Shown in pieces: positions 19,188 through 28,163 of a stretch of 55,811 nt of DNA (positions are counted from its first letter, which is position 1; each line of letters begins with the position of its first letter). This stretch comes from Woeseiaceae bacterium. Lineage in GTDB: Bacteria > Pseudomonadota > Gammaproteobacteria > Steroidobacterales > Woeseiaceae. The position numbers and the translations under genes are program-made. The notes beneath the pieces are model-generated. The model was not told where the DNA came from, searched no databases, and worked only from the letters and a program-made list of their open reading frames with translations. The stretch covers positions 1-55,811 of the forward strand of contig JAHEFF010000021.1 of NCBI GenBank assembly GCA_024640315.1, in the 5' to 3' direction.

Positions 19188-20708
19188 CTAAGCTGCGTCA
19201 CTCTCCAGGTTATCGGACTTACCCGGCTGGTTTGGATTGGCAAACTGCAACACGCCATCGTCTATCGGACCTTCCCGGATGACCTTCTTATCAAGCACAT
19301 AATTTTGCGTATTGATCCACGGCGTCCTGTCTCCTTGTTTGGGAAGCAAGTGAATCTTGCGTTGAATGTAATTTGACGAGAAGTCAGCGATCCAGGGCAG
19401 GCCTGGCATGTCTTTGTCCTGAGCGCGCAGGCGTGGTGTGCATACCCGCGTATCTGAGTCGTCCATGTGATTCAACAGACGGCAAACGAACTCCGCCGTC
19501 AGATCGGCCTTTAATGTCCACGACGCATTGATGTAGCCAAAGGTTGAGACCAGGTTTGGAACATCGGAGAACATCATGGACTTGTAGGAAAACGTTTTCG
19601 AAAAATCGACCGGTTGCCCATCGACAAAGAACCGGGCGCCGCCAAGCAGGCATAAGTCGAGGCCCGTAGCCGTGACGATAATATCGGCCTCGAGCTCAAC
19701 GCCGGATTCAAGGCGAATTCCGTTCTCGCTGAACGAGTCAATCTGGTCTGTGATAACAGAGGCCTTTCCGTCCCGAACGGCATGAAAAAAATCTGCGTTC
19801 GGTACAAGGCAAAGGCGTTGGTCCCAGGGGTTGTAACGTGGCGTGAAGTTCGTATCGAAATTGCAGTCCGGACCCAGTTCCTTACGGGCAAGTTTCAGCA
19901 GCTTGTTTCTTACCTTTTCCGGCGCGGTGCGGGTTTGCCGGTAAACGAACTGTTGAAACCGTATGTTCTTCCACCTTATTGCGGAGTACGCCAGTTTCTC
20001 CGGCAGCAATTTCCTCAGCATATTCGCAATCCAGTCGGTGTCCGGCATCGAGACCATATAGGTGGGCGAGCGCTGCAGCATCACCACGTGTTCGGCGTCA
20101 TCAGCCATCTCCGGAATCAGCGTTACCGCGGTGGCTCCTGAGCCGATGACAACAACTTTCTTGCCCCGATAGTCGAGATCGTCCGGCCAGTCCTGCGGAT
20201 GAACAATTTCGCCTTTGAAGTTCTCGCGGCCCCGGAATTCAGGCGTATAGCCTTTCTCGTAACTGTAATAGCCGGAGCACATCAACAGAAACCCGCAGCG
20301 GATAGTCGCGATTTCGCCGCTGTCTTTACGCTCGGCGGATAGTGTCCAGCAACTTCGCTTTCCGGACCAGCGCGCGTCTTTGACGTGGTGCCGATACCGA
20401 ATGTGCTCGTCGATGCCGCTTTCCGCGGATGTTTCCTTGATGTAATTCAGTATGGAAGGGCCATCAGCAATGGCTTTGCCGTCCCGCCAGGGTTTAAAGC
20501 TGTATCCAAGCGTGAACATGTCGCTGTCCGAACGAATGCCGGGATAGCGGAAGAGATCCCAGGTCCCACCCATTGACTCACGGCCCTCAAGAATCAGGTA
20601 GCTTTTCCCGGGACATTCTTCCTGCAGGTGCCGCGCCGCGCCGATTCCGGACAATCCCGCGCCAACAATTACGACGTCAAAATATTCGTCTGTCACAGCC
20701 AGCCCCAT
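19188..20708 (-). CDS. Baeyer-Villiger flavin monooxygenase (EthA-like)
   Basis: 506 residues, soluble. FAD site VVIVGAGLSGIGAARHLQ near residue 12, and an NADPH site VVVIGSGATAVTLIPE near 185. Between them FKGEIVHPQDWP (164-175) fits the FxGxxxHxxxWP fingerprint of type I Baeyer-Villiger monooxygenases. The stretch RESMGGTWDLFRYPGIRSDS is very close to the matching part of mycobacterial EthA as I remember it. Expected chemistry is oxygen insertion into ketones or S-oxidation. The substrate is unknown; no catabolic operon surrounds it. Confidence 0.9.
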   Translation of the reverse strand: MGLAVTDEYFDVVIVGAGLSGIGAARHLQEECPGKSYLILEGRESMGGTWDLFRYPGIRSDSDMFTLGYSFKPWRDGKAIADGPSILNYIKETSAESGIDEHIRYRHHVKDARWSGKRSCWTLSAERKDSGEIATIRCGFLLMCSGYYSYEKGYTPEFRGRENFKGEIVHPQDWPDDLDYRGKKVVVIGSGATAVTLIPEMADDAEHVVMLQRSPTYMVSMPDTDWIANMLRKLLPEKLAYSAIRWKNIRFQQFVYRQTRTAPEKVRNKLLKLARKELGPDCNFDTNFTPRYNPWDQRLCLVPNADFFHAVRDGKASVITDQIDSFSENGIRLESGVELEADIIVTATGLDLCLLGGARFFVDGQPVDFSKTFSYKSMMFSDVPNLVSTFGYINASWTLKADLTAEFVCRLLNHMDDSDTRVCTPRLRAQDKDMPGLPWIADFSSNYIQRKIHLLPKQGDRTPWINTQNYVLDKKVIREGPIDDGVLQFANPNQPGKSDNLESDAA

Positions 20709-20792
20709 TTTTACTGTCCAATTATTAGTCGGCGCATGTGTATTGCATCATATTACCAATCTCCGCGGGCCGGGGAACCATTCGATTGCGAT

Positions 20793-22172
20793 TCAGAAGC
20801 CCTGCTTGCCTGCATCACGCCGGCCGAAATCTTTTTGCGTAAATAGCCGTTCCATGCCAGGGTCTATCTTGCGCTCAACGCGGTCCCGAATCCTCTGTAC
20901 CAGGTCAGAACGCAGCGCGCGTAGATCCGTCACCTCCCGGCCGAGGCGGGTTAGTCGGAACAGGGATATAACAGAGAACAGCAGCCCGGCTTCCGCCTCA
21001 ATCAATTTGACAGATGCAAAGAAACTGAAAGTCAGGGCGACGACGGCGGCAATGGCCCACCAGAAACCGAACGTGACACCGACCAGAACTGCAATCGCCG
21101 TGTACAGGACAGGCAGCAGAAGTATCGTCGCAAAAACTTTCAGCGTGGCGACATCGTCCATTTCATAACTGAATCGTTCGCCGATCGCAGCAGCGATCCA
21201 GCCGACGGGCAGATGCAGCAGTGCGCCAGGAATAGCCAGTGGCAGCAACGCCAACATGGTCAGGCAGCGAAGCACAATCTTGCGGAATGCGTATCCCAGC
21301 GTCACCGGGGCACGTAACTGGTGGTCCTTAAGCCCGAGAAGATCCAGTCGCGACTGGTAATCCTCGACGTCATTCTGTAGCGCGACGATCATCGGGTCGT
21401 CCCTGTCCGCGAGATACGCGTCAACAAAACGGCGGTTCAGCTCAACATACTGGGACGGACTCAGCTCCTTTGACGACGGCTTGTACAAACGCCTGGCTGC
21501 CTGAATGAAACGCAGCGTGCGCCAGTCCGGCGCGTTTAGCGTAACGTTTCTCAATGCATCGGCAAGCTGCTCGGTCAGCCGGACTGTTGTCGCCTGTTCA
21601 TCGTTACGGAACTCGGCCAGCCACTGATCGTCGATCACAATCGGCTGACCAAATTCGATGAATACCTGGCTTCGAAATCGATGCCGATGCATGTAGTTCA
21701 GACCGCAGGGAATAATGTTCGCCACGACCTTGCCGCGATTGGCTACGTTCAGTGCAACCCGCGCGGTTCCGGTTTTGAGTTTTATAAGTTGCGATTGGAC
21801 ATGGCTCACACCTTCCGGAAATATGCCCACGCATTGGCCGGATTCGATAACCTCGTAGAGCTTGTCGAATGCTTTGCTGTTGTCGGCTTTTTCACCATGC
21901 TCTTCGCGTGACCAGACGGGCACAGCCCCGGTCGCATTCAGCACCGGCACCAGCAACCGGTAATTCCACAGCTTGGCGTTAGCGAGAAAATGAAGCGGCC
22001 ATCGGCCGCATTTCGCAGTGAGCAGCCAGCCATCCATCAGGGCATTCGGATGATTGCCGGCGAAAATGGCGGGCCCTTCGTCAGGTACATTGTCGAGGCC
22101 GGCGACTTCAATGCGCCGAAAGAAAGTGTTGGTGATGACGTGAACCAGCGAGATGATTAATCGCTGCAACAT
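20793..22172 (-). CDS. PlsC-type 1-acyl-glycerol-3-phosphate acyltransferase family protein
   Basis: 459 residues. The acyltransferase motif is GNHPNALMD (residues 39-47), with five residues between His and Asp instead of the four in classical PlsC; this variant is common in the longer NHPNxxxD subfamily. The second motif is VGIFPEGVSH. A helical region (220-300) follows, then three hydrophobic segments (about 310-410) that anchor it in the inner membrane. It probably acylates a lysophospholipid or related acceptor. It reads away from the FMO gene with an 84-bp gap and is not in an obvious operon. Confidence 0.85.
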   Translation of the reverse strand: MLQRLIISLVHVITNTFFRRIEVAGLDNVPDEGPAIFAGNHPNALMDGWLLTAKCGRWPLHFLANAKLWNYRLLVPVLNATGAVPVWSREEHGEKADNSKAFDKLYEVIESGQCVGIFPEGVSHVQSQLIKLKTGTARVALNVANRGKVVANIIPCGLNYMHRHRFRSQVFIEFGQPIVIDDQWLAEFRNDEQATTVRLTEQLADALRNVTLNAPDWRTLRFIQAARRLYKPSSKELSPSQYVELNRRFVDAYLADRDDPMIVALQNDVEDYQSRLDLLGLKDHQLRAPVTLGYAFRKIVLRCLTMLALLPLAIPGALLHLPVGWIAAAIGERFSYEMDDVATLKVFATILLLPVLYTAIAVLVGVTFGFWWAIAAVVALTFSFFASVKLIEAEAGLLFSVISLFRLTRLGREVTDLRALRSDLVQRIRDRVERKIDPGMERLFTQKDFGRRDAGKQGF

Positions 22173-22245
22173 CGGCGAGCTCCGCTACGCTCCGGAACGA
22201 CTCACTGTGCGGCGAAGGTGTTGCCCTGTCAAACGCTGACTGCGA

Positions 22246-23529
22246 CTAGTTGTTGCGGTCGGCGCCGTTGGTAATCCAATTGCGGATCTCGAGGATGTCG
22301 CCGGCAGGTATCGGCTGCCGGGGAGGCGGTGGCATGATTGGCAGCGCAGTGCCTTCCAGTTTCTGGATCAGGTAGCTGTTGTCCGGATCACCGGCGAGAA
22401 CGCGCATGATGGCCCCATTTGCTGTGCTGGCAACGCCAACAAGCTCGGCATAGCTCGTGTCGGCATCGCTGAGATTCAATCCTCCGGCGGCGCCGGCGCC
22501 CGTGTGACAGCCGACGGTTGCGCAATTGGGCGTGAAGACCACAGCCTGGATCTGATCCAGTGTCGGTCCAATCACGACCGGTGTCGCGATCGTGAACTGG
22601 CTGACAAAGTCACCACCGGCCACGGTATTGCCCGATGGGAAGGCCCCGCCGAATTCACCGTCCAGTGCGTTGTTGTCCAGGTCCATGATGACCGATCCGC
22701 CATCGCCGAGGAGCCGGACACGGTATGTCTCGTCTGCCAGGGTGACTCCGGTGAGATCGAAAGTTGCGATCTGATTGTTCGCGCCTGCCAATGTTATTCC
22801 ACCGGCTCCTGCTGCGATCGGCACATCATTGGCCTGACCGAATACGCCATCACCGCCGCTGGCTTCCAGGAGGAAGGTTGTGGCGTCGACTGTGGTTGCA
22901 TTCGGTTCCCGGGTAAAACCGGCGACGATATTGGCGGGTGGTGTCTGCAGGGTCACATTCCTGCCGATGGAAAGCGACGCAATCGCGATGGGTCCCAGCG
23001 GCACCACACGATCATCGACGGCACCCGCCGTTATCCACGCCCGTATTGTGTCGATGTTTCCCTGGTCCAACATTCCGCTCGGGGGCATTATGCCGCCGGT
23101 GGCTGCCGTGCCTTCCAGTTTCTGGATCAGGTAGCTGTTGTCGGGGTCGAAATCATCGACGAGTAAAAAACCGGCATCCTGAAAAGCAGGGACATTAAAT
23201 AGCTCTGCAAAGCTGTTTGCCGCTTCAAGATTCAGGTTTGCATCTGGCGTTGCACCCGAATGACACCCTGCAGTCGCACAGGTCGGAGTGAGTACCGCTG
23301 CCTGTATCTCCGAAAAATTCGGGCCGAACACCAGCGGAGGTGGCGGCGGCGGAGGGGGCGGTGGTGGAGGCGGTGGAGGGGGCGGCGGAGCCGGCGGTGG
23401 CGGCAATGTCGGATTACCCGCATTGAATCTGTCTACACCGTCTTCATAGGTTTCTACGTTACAGGCGACAAGCGTCATCGCAGTCATTGCGAATGCCAGC
23501 ACGCTTCTGATAAAGAGTGATAACTTCAT
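22246..23529 (-). CDS. polyproline lipoprotein with two CX4CH cytochrome-like domains
   Basis: About 427 residues from the ATG at 23529. The lipobox LVAC makes it a lipoprotein. A linker of four Pro, Ala and 18 Pro follows, then two related domains. Each begins with a Cys-containing motif, PTCATAGCHSGA and PNCATVGCHTGA (C-x4-CH instead of C-x2-CH), and ends with IMPP...I..WI..GA, which is the closing segment of many c-type cytochrome domains. The part between them is beta-rich and Gly/Asp-rich. CX4CH haem attachment is known in some tetrahaem c3 proteins, so covalent haem is plausible but not proven. Probably an outer-membrane or periplasmic electron carrier. Confidence 0.72.
   Translation of the reverse strand: MKLSLFIRSVLAFAMTAMTLVACNVETYEDGVDRFNAGNPTLPPPPAPPPPPPPPPPPPPPPPPPLVFGPNFSEIQAAVLTPTCATAGCHSGATPDANLNLEAANSFAELFNVPAFQDAGFLLVDDFDPDNSYLIQKLEGTAATGGIMPPSGMLDQGNIDTIRAWITAGAVDDRVVPLGPIAIASLSIGRNVTLQTPPANIVAGFTREPNATTVDATTFLLEASGGDGVFGQANDVPIAAGAGGITLAGANNQIATFDLTGVTLADETYRVRLLGDGGSVIMDLDNNALDGEFGGAFPSGNTVAGGDFVSQFTIATPVVIGPTLDQIQAVVFTPNCATVGCHTGAGAAGGLNLSDADTSYAELVGVASTANGAIMRVLAGDPDNSYLIQKLEGTALPIMPPPPRQPIPAGDILEIRNWITNGADRNN
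23335..23403 (-). repeat. polyproline-coding low-complexity tract
   Basis: On the minus strand this encodes 18 Pro, one Ala and four Pro in the lipoprotein linker. All four Pro codons are used, so the tract is kept by selection on the protein and is not a recent slippage run. It should form a stiff polyproline II rod and may need EF-P for translation. Confidence 0.9.
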
Positions 23530-23696
23530 GACATTGTTCGCCTGTGAATATGGCCGGAAAGATGCGCTAAAACGCCGATTTACGATGTTATCCACTGAGG
23601 GCCGGCAAATCGTGACCACCGTCACAGTACTGGCGTCAGGATCGTTCGCAGGGGTGAAAGTGTCTTGGTCCGGCGACAGGTTTGCCGGCGGAACCT

Positions 23697-24698
23697 TTAC
23701 TTAATGTTGCTCTTGGCTTGTTTCCGGGGCTCGAGTTTGAGGTGAAGTTGTCCCTCCCCGAGCATTTCAACCGCACGCTGCACGCGCTGTTCCGGAGTTT
23801 CCCGGAAGTATTTTGGCGGGAGGTCATCCACTGCGCGAATTCGTGGTGCAAGGCCGGCCATGTTTGCGATCTGGATCGCGAGACCCGGCCTTGCATTGAG
23901 CTCAAGCAACAAAGGCCCACGGTAGCGATCGATAACGATATCGGCCCCAAGGTATCCAAGCCCTGTGGCATCTGCCGAACGGGCCGCGATTTCAAGCAGT
24001 CCGGTCCAGCGTGGAATTTTGACGGACATCAGGTCGGCGCCCGAATCCGGGTGTTCGTAGACGTTTCGGTCGAACTGTATCGCGTTGACCGGCCGCCCAT
24101 CCGACAACGCCATGCCAAGGCCAATTGCGCCCTGATGAAGGTTTGCCTTGCCATCCGATGCGCGAGTCGACAACCGCATCATCGTCATCACCGGAAATCC
24201 GCGATAAACGATTACGCGGATATCCGGTACACCTTCAACAGACAATTTTTCGTACAGGGGGTCCGGCTGGATCAGGTCCTCCACAATCGCCACGTCGGGA
24301 GTGCCGCCCAGGCTGAAAAGCCCGGACAGAATGTTCGATGTGTGCCGGCGAATCTCGTCCGTGTTCAGTTCAGCTCCATTTGCCTTCAGGAACAGTTCGT
24401 CACGCCGGCCCGTGATGACAAGAATACCTTTGCCGCCGCTGCCCTTGGCCGGCTTGATCGCGAAGCCATTGTGCGGCTGCAGGAAGGCGAAAAGATTCTT
24501 CAGGTCGTGTTGCGTTCGAAGCGCACCAATGAGCTCGGGCGTTGCGATGTCGTTTTGATTTGCCAGCAGCTTGGTCTTCAACTTGTTGTCGACCAGCGGG
24601 AAGAGATGCCGCGGATTATGCGTGGCAATCAGGTTGATATTGCGATCGTTCATGCCGACCACGCCCAGTTCCCGCAATTTTTTTGCAGAGATTGCCAC
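23697..24698 (-). CDS. RimK-related alpha-L-glutamate ligase-like ATP-grasp protein
   Basis: 333 residues. ATP-grasp features are visible: IKPAKGSGGKGILVI near residue 96 (nucleotide-binding loop), a VEDLIQPDPLYEKL region, and LLLELNARPGLAIQIAN near 278 with the Mg-binding Glu/Asn. It matches the RimK-related group encoded with the inactive transglutaminase/7TM protein and a retropepsin, as here. Such ligases add amino acids or peptides to proteins or small molecules; the acceptor is unknown. It begins four bases after the 7TM gene stop. Confidence 0.87.
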   Translation of the reverse strand: MAISAKKLRELGVVGMNDRNINLIATHNPRHLFPLVDNKLKTKLLANQNDIATPELIGALRTQHDLKNLFAFLQPHNGFAIKPAKGSGGKGILVITGRRDELFLKANGAELNTDEIRRHTSNILSGLFSLGGTPDVAIVEDLIQPDPLYEKLSVEGVPDIRVIVYRGFPVMTMMRLSTRASDGKANLHQGAIGLGMALSDGRPVNAIQFDRNVYEHPDSGADLMSVKIPRWTGLLEIAARSADATGLGYLGADIVIDRYRGPLLLELNARPGLAIQIANMAGLAPRIRAVDDLPPKYFRETPEQRVQRAVEMLGEGQLHLKLEPRKQAKSNIK

Positions 24699-24701
24699 CG
24701 C

Positions 24702-26249
24702 TCAGTCGTAACGGCTCGTAAACGCGCTGAATCGGCGCAGTTCGAGCAACCGGTAGCCGGTATAGCTGCCGAGCAACATGATCAGGGCCAGCGCGACAAA
24801 CTGCAGACCGATAAAATTGAAACTCAGGTGACGAATCCATGGATTGGTCATCGCCAGGTAGGCAGCCACTGCCGTAGCAAGACTGCCGAATCCCTGGACG
24901 GCAACTTCGCGCCAGCCTTCTTCTTCCCAGAGGATAGACATGCGCTCTACTGTCCAGGAAAGGATGATCATCGGGAAGAATGTAATCTTCAGTCCTTCAG
25001 TGAGCCCAACCCGATAACTGAACACGCTGAAGATTGCGATGATGGTAATGACAGTGATAATCACCGCCGAGATTCTCGCGACCAGCAACAGGTTCAGATG
25101 CGACATATAACTTCGGATCATTAGTCCTACAGCAACGACGAGCAGAAACCCGACGAGGCCGGTAACGAGAGTGGTTTCGATGAAGGCCAGCGCAATCAAA
25201 ACCGGCATAAACGTACCAGAGGTTCTGAGCCCGACAAGGATGCGTAAAATACAAACAACCAGTGCACCGATTGGCAACAACAGGATGGTCTTGAACATCG
25301 CCTGCTCTTCAATCGGCAAGGCGTGAATGGAAAATCCGAGCCAGTTGTCGGATTCACCCAGGGCGCTTGCGATTTGCGCAACGTTGGTCAGTTCGGAGCG
25401 CAGCATGGAGAAAGTCAGGTCCGAACCGAAGCCGCCCGTGACTTCGAGTACGTAGCCGCGGGTGGGCTGCCATAACAGGAGTGGCAGGCGTTGCTCGCTC
25501 GCCTCCAGTGCCAGCGGAAAGACCTCGCTTCGATCGTCAGACCAGACGCGGAGCAGGGGCTTCAGCCGCTGCCGGCGCCTGCCGTCTTCCAGCAGGAGGC
25601 CATACGCTGTCGTTGCCGGTATTCCGCGGCTCTGCAGCATATCGGCCACCAGATCCGGCAGGTTTTCCTCACCTACCACTTCCATCAGGAGTTGCTCGTT
25701 CTGTTGACGATCGGTGGCGCGAAACTGGCTGACGAGTTGTCGCGTCAGCGAGAATGGATCGGCTGACAGGCTGATAGCCCGGTCAAGCACGGCATTCACT
25801 GCGGTAGCATAGGGTTCCACCCAACTCGGCGATTCGATTGGCGGCGGCGGCTCCTCCTCGTAGTCCCCGGCTCCACTGTCCCGTTGCAGTACTTCCACCC
25901 GGTAATATAGTGTCTGTCTGCCGCTCGCTTCGCGCACGGTCCATTGGGCCGTTGGCAATCCACCTTGATCAAGAAAGTTCAGCCCGTATCCGGGTGACGC
26001 ACCGCTCTCGTCGAGGAGGGCGAAGCCCGCCTGATTGTTCGGCCGGCGAAGGTTGACCGATACCGGCTGGTTCCGGGCAGTGAACTGAATGCGAGCCTCG
26101 ATCGACCAGACGGACTTTTCCGTTCCCGGCATCCAGGGAACGTCATAGACGTAGTGACGATGCAATGACTGACCCAGCCCGAGCACCACCAGCAGGCCAA
26201 CAATGGCAAACAGGGAGATCTGGCGGGTGCGGGAGGTTGCGCTACTCAT
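24702..26249 (-). CDS. inactive transglutaminase domain fused to seven-helix membrane protein
   Basis: 515 residues. One N-terminal membrane anchor (LFAIVGLLVVLGLGQSL), then a periplasmic region of about 260 residues including a transglutaminase-like fold (LLMEVVGEENLPDLVADML, RGIPATTAYGLLLEDG) in which the Cys-His-Asp triad is not evident. A C-terminal block of about seven helices starts near residue 325. This is the known Transglut_i_TM/7TM_transglut architecture. The fold probably binds peptide without cleaving it, passing signals or substrate between the periplasmic retropepsin and the cytoplasmic ligase. Middle gene of the cassette. Confidence 0.87.
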   Translation of the reverse strand: MSSATSRTRQISLFAIVGLLVVLGLGQSLHRHYVYDVPWMPGTEKSVWSIEARIQFTARNQPVSVNLRRPNNQAGFALLDESGASPGYGLNFLDQGGLPTAQWTVREASGRQTLYYRVEVLQRDSGAGDYEEEPPPPIESPSWVEPYATAVNAVLDRAISLSADPFSLTRQLVSQFRATDRQQNEQLLMEVVGEENLPDLVADMLQSRGIPATTAYGLLLEDGRRRQRLKPLLRVWSDDRSEVFPLALEASEQRLPLLLWQPTRGYVLEVTGGFGSDLTFSMLRSELTNVAQIASALGESDNWLGFSIHALPIEEQAMFKTILLLPIGALVVCILRILVGLRTSGTFMPVLIALAFIETTLVTGLVGFLLVVAVGLMIRSYMSHLNLLLVARISAVIITVITIIAIFSVFSYRVGLTEGLKITFFPMIILSWTVERMSILWEEEGWREVAVQGFGSLATAVAAYLAMTNPWIRHLSFNFIGLQFVALALIMLLGSYTGYRLLELRRFSAFTSRYD

Positions 26250-26253
26250 TTAC

Positions 26254-27018
26254 TTAAGATGCATCATATCGATCGTGGGTGTAAGTCCTGGATACGTCAA
26301 CGACGTAAAGGTCCATCAGGAATGCCCTGCCGAGGCTTACCGGGTAGGCCATATTACTGCGATCGGTCAACGTAAATTCGGTTGATTGCAGCTGGTCGCC
26401 AAGGCGAATATCGAGCTCGACGACAAATCGGCGCTCACGGTCATCGGATGATAGCTGCCTGACGAGGACAGTTCGTACTATCGGCAGCTCGATTTCAACC
26501 TTTTCCTCGGAATCTTCATGCTGGAATGTGAAGCGCACCCAGTCCTCGCCATCGCGCTCAAATTCTTCAATGTCGCTCGCGCTCAGCGAAGAGGTTTCCG
26601 CGCCGCTGTCCACCCGGGCCCGGTAGTGGCTTCCCGGCGGATCGATGTAAAGCCATTCCATTGCGCCGATCACCTCCTTGTTGCCAATCGGGTTGCCGCT
26701 GCCGGCCGGGCAGTCCGGCGCCCGGGGTTCCGCAGCTGGCTGCTGCATGCGCCCCACAGCCAACTCGACGCGGTCGGCCTGGGTCACCAGGGTTTCATCC
26801 AGGGTCGTCAACAAGGGCATCGTTTGCTCCAGGCTCTTGAGCAACATTTCGCAGGCATCCGGCGTCCGATCCACCGGAGCGGGCTCAACGACCGCAACAA
26901 CCGGAACCTCCACCGGCTCAGCAATTGCGACGGTATCGGGCCCCGTGGCTACCGGGGTTTTAATTGCGCAACCGGCGATCAGAAAAAAGACGATAAAAAT
27001 CAATAAATTACGAAACAT
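26254..27018 (-). CDS. retropepsin-like protease lipoprotein (Zn_protease/RimB family)
   Basis: 254 residues. The lipobox LIAGC places it on a membrane facing the periplasm. The last 150 residues match the family once called ATP-dependent zinc protease: MEWLYIDPPGSHYRARVDSG, with the retropepsin-like DSGAETSS near residue 138. RimB, a related protein, is an aspartic protease that trims glutamate tails made by RimK. Here it is first in the operon with the RimK-like ligase (genes separated by four and three bases), consistent with a write-and-erase pair across the membrane. Confidence 0.85.
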   Translation of the reverse strand: MFRNLLIFIVFFLIAGCAIKTPVATGPDTVAIAEPVEVPVVAVVEPAPVDRTPDACEMLLKSLEQTMPLLTTLDETLVTQADRVELAVGRMQQPAAEPRAPDCPAGSGNPIGNKEVIGAMEWLYIDPPGSHYRARVDSGAETSSLSASDIEEFERDGEDWVRFTFQHEDSEEKVEIELPIVRTVLVRQLSSDDRERRFVVELDIRLGDQLQSTEFTLTDRSNMAYPVSLGRAFLMDLYVVDVSRTYTHDRYDAS

Positions 27019-27110
27019 AAAAACAGCTAACCCCTGAATCTAGCCAAGCGCCGGGAGGATACACTGATTGGAGTCCGATACGAACCCAATCGTAGGTAAA
27101 AGTACGCATG

Positions 27111-27131
27111 GGGATTGATTGAATCGATCCC
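27111..27131. promoter_or_regulatory. 21-bp near-perfect palindrome, candidate operator upstream of the Usp gene
   Basis: The sequence GGGATtGATTgAATCgATCCC has nine of ten base pairs matching about a central G at 27121 and lies 45 bases before the UspE-like start. Arm length and position fit a dimeric regulator site. It resembles FNR/Anr half-sites (TTGAT, ATCGA), but the spacing is wrong for a canonical site (three instead of four bases). Confidence 0.4.
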
Positions 27132-27176
27132 ATATTACGCACGTCTGTCCTCCCACAGAATAGAAGGAACTGTGAA

Positions 27177-28016
27177 ATGACGAAAGGAAAAAACCGTTTT
27201 TTGGCGGTAATCGACCCCACGCGTATCGACCAGTGGGCTTTACATAAGGCGGTATCTCTGGCGGCCGATCGCGGTGATACCGAGGTTTTAGCGCTGCTCT
27301 GCGCATATTCCAGCGTTGAATGTGACGATCCGACAGAACTGAGATCAGCGGAACTCAGGCGCCAAACGATCTGGCTCGACGAGATTGTCGAGGAATTGGC
27401 CAGCGCTGACGTCAATATCGAACCCGTTGTTGAATGGAATGCAGATTGGCGTGAGGCGGTCTGTTATGTCGCGCGAGACAGGCATGTCGACCTGGTCATC
27501 AAGCGAGCCAGCGGACGGCCAAACGCATTGGCAAGCTCTGACAGGCTGCTCATCAGGAGGCTCAATAGCGCTCTTTTGCTTATGAAGCATGAACCGTCGA
27601 GACGCTTGCACAAGGTGTTGATCGCTGTCGATTTTAACGCGACGGACGCGAGTCACACAGCGCTAAACGAATCGATTATCGACCTGGGACGACGAATCTG
27701 CGGCGGCAGCGACAAGATAGAGTTGCATGTCGTATCGGCGTATCCCGAGTCCGATAAATTCGTGCATCCACCCGACGTGGCAAAGCAGCTCAAGATTGGT
27801 CGTAATCAGGCACATATAAGGCGCGGCAAAGCGACCGATATCATTCCCGAATTTTCGAATGAGATTAACGCGGATCTCGTAATCGTCGGGAATGTAGGCA
27901 GACGTGGATTAGCTGGCATCACTGTAGGCAATACTGCTGAAAAGATACTGACTGATATCAGGTCGGACGTTATGGTCATTGTGCAGGAGGAACGCGCAGA
28001 GCGAACCGCAGCGTAA
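27177..28016 (+). CDS. tandem universal stress protein (UspE-like)
   Basis: 279 residues with two Usp folds. The first starts NRFLAVIDPTRIDQWALHKAV, the second KVLIAVDFNATDASHTALNES near residue 143. The second ends with VIVGNVGRRGLAGITVGNTA, resembling the ATP-binding Gx2Gx9G(S/T) signature of the family. AAGGAAC precedes the ATG. It is divergent from the ligase cassette and followed by a strong terminator, so it is a single-gene transcript. Stress protection is inferred from the family. Confidence 0.88.
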   Translation: MTKGKNRFLAVIDPTRIDQWALHKAVSLAADRGDTEVLALLCAYSSVECDDPTELRSAELRRQTIWLDEIVEELASADVNIEPVVEWNADWREAVCYVARDRHVDLVIKRASGRPNALASSDRLLIRRLNSALLLMKHEPSRRLHKVLIAVDFNATDASHTALNESIIDLGRRICGGSDKIELHVVSAYPESDKFVHPPDVAKQLKIGRNQAHIRRGKATDIIPEFSNEINADLVIVGNVGRRGLAGITVGNTAEKILTDIRSDVMVIVQEERAERTAA

Positions 28017-28044
28017 TTTGCAGCGGATTCATTGCCAGGTTCAG

Positions 28045-28078
28045 GCCGGACTCATTAATAAATGGGTCCGGCTTTTTT
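28045..28078 (+). terminator. Rho-independent terminator after the Usp gene
   Basis: Stem GCCGGACTCAT pairs with ATGGGTCCGGC (one G-T pair) around the loop TAATAA, followed directly by TTTTTT. It lies 29 bases after the stop. Confidence 0.92.
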
Positions 28079-28163
28079 AACAAGCGCTCCTTCCGGCCTG
28101 CCACGGACGGCGATCACTGGTAATATGCCGCCTGTTTTTCCATTCGATTGATGCGGAATTCAT

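Noticed and set aside
23682..25124. 480-codon plus-strand frame opposite the ligase and 7TM genes
   Set aside because: Antisense of two well-supported genes; amino acid make-up is unlike a folded protein (Arg/His/Gln-rich).
27115..27127. FNR/Anr site
   Set aside because: Half-sites TTGAT and ATCGA are three, not four, bases apart and one half-site is mismatched.
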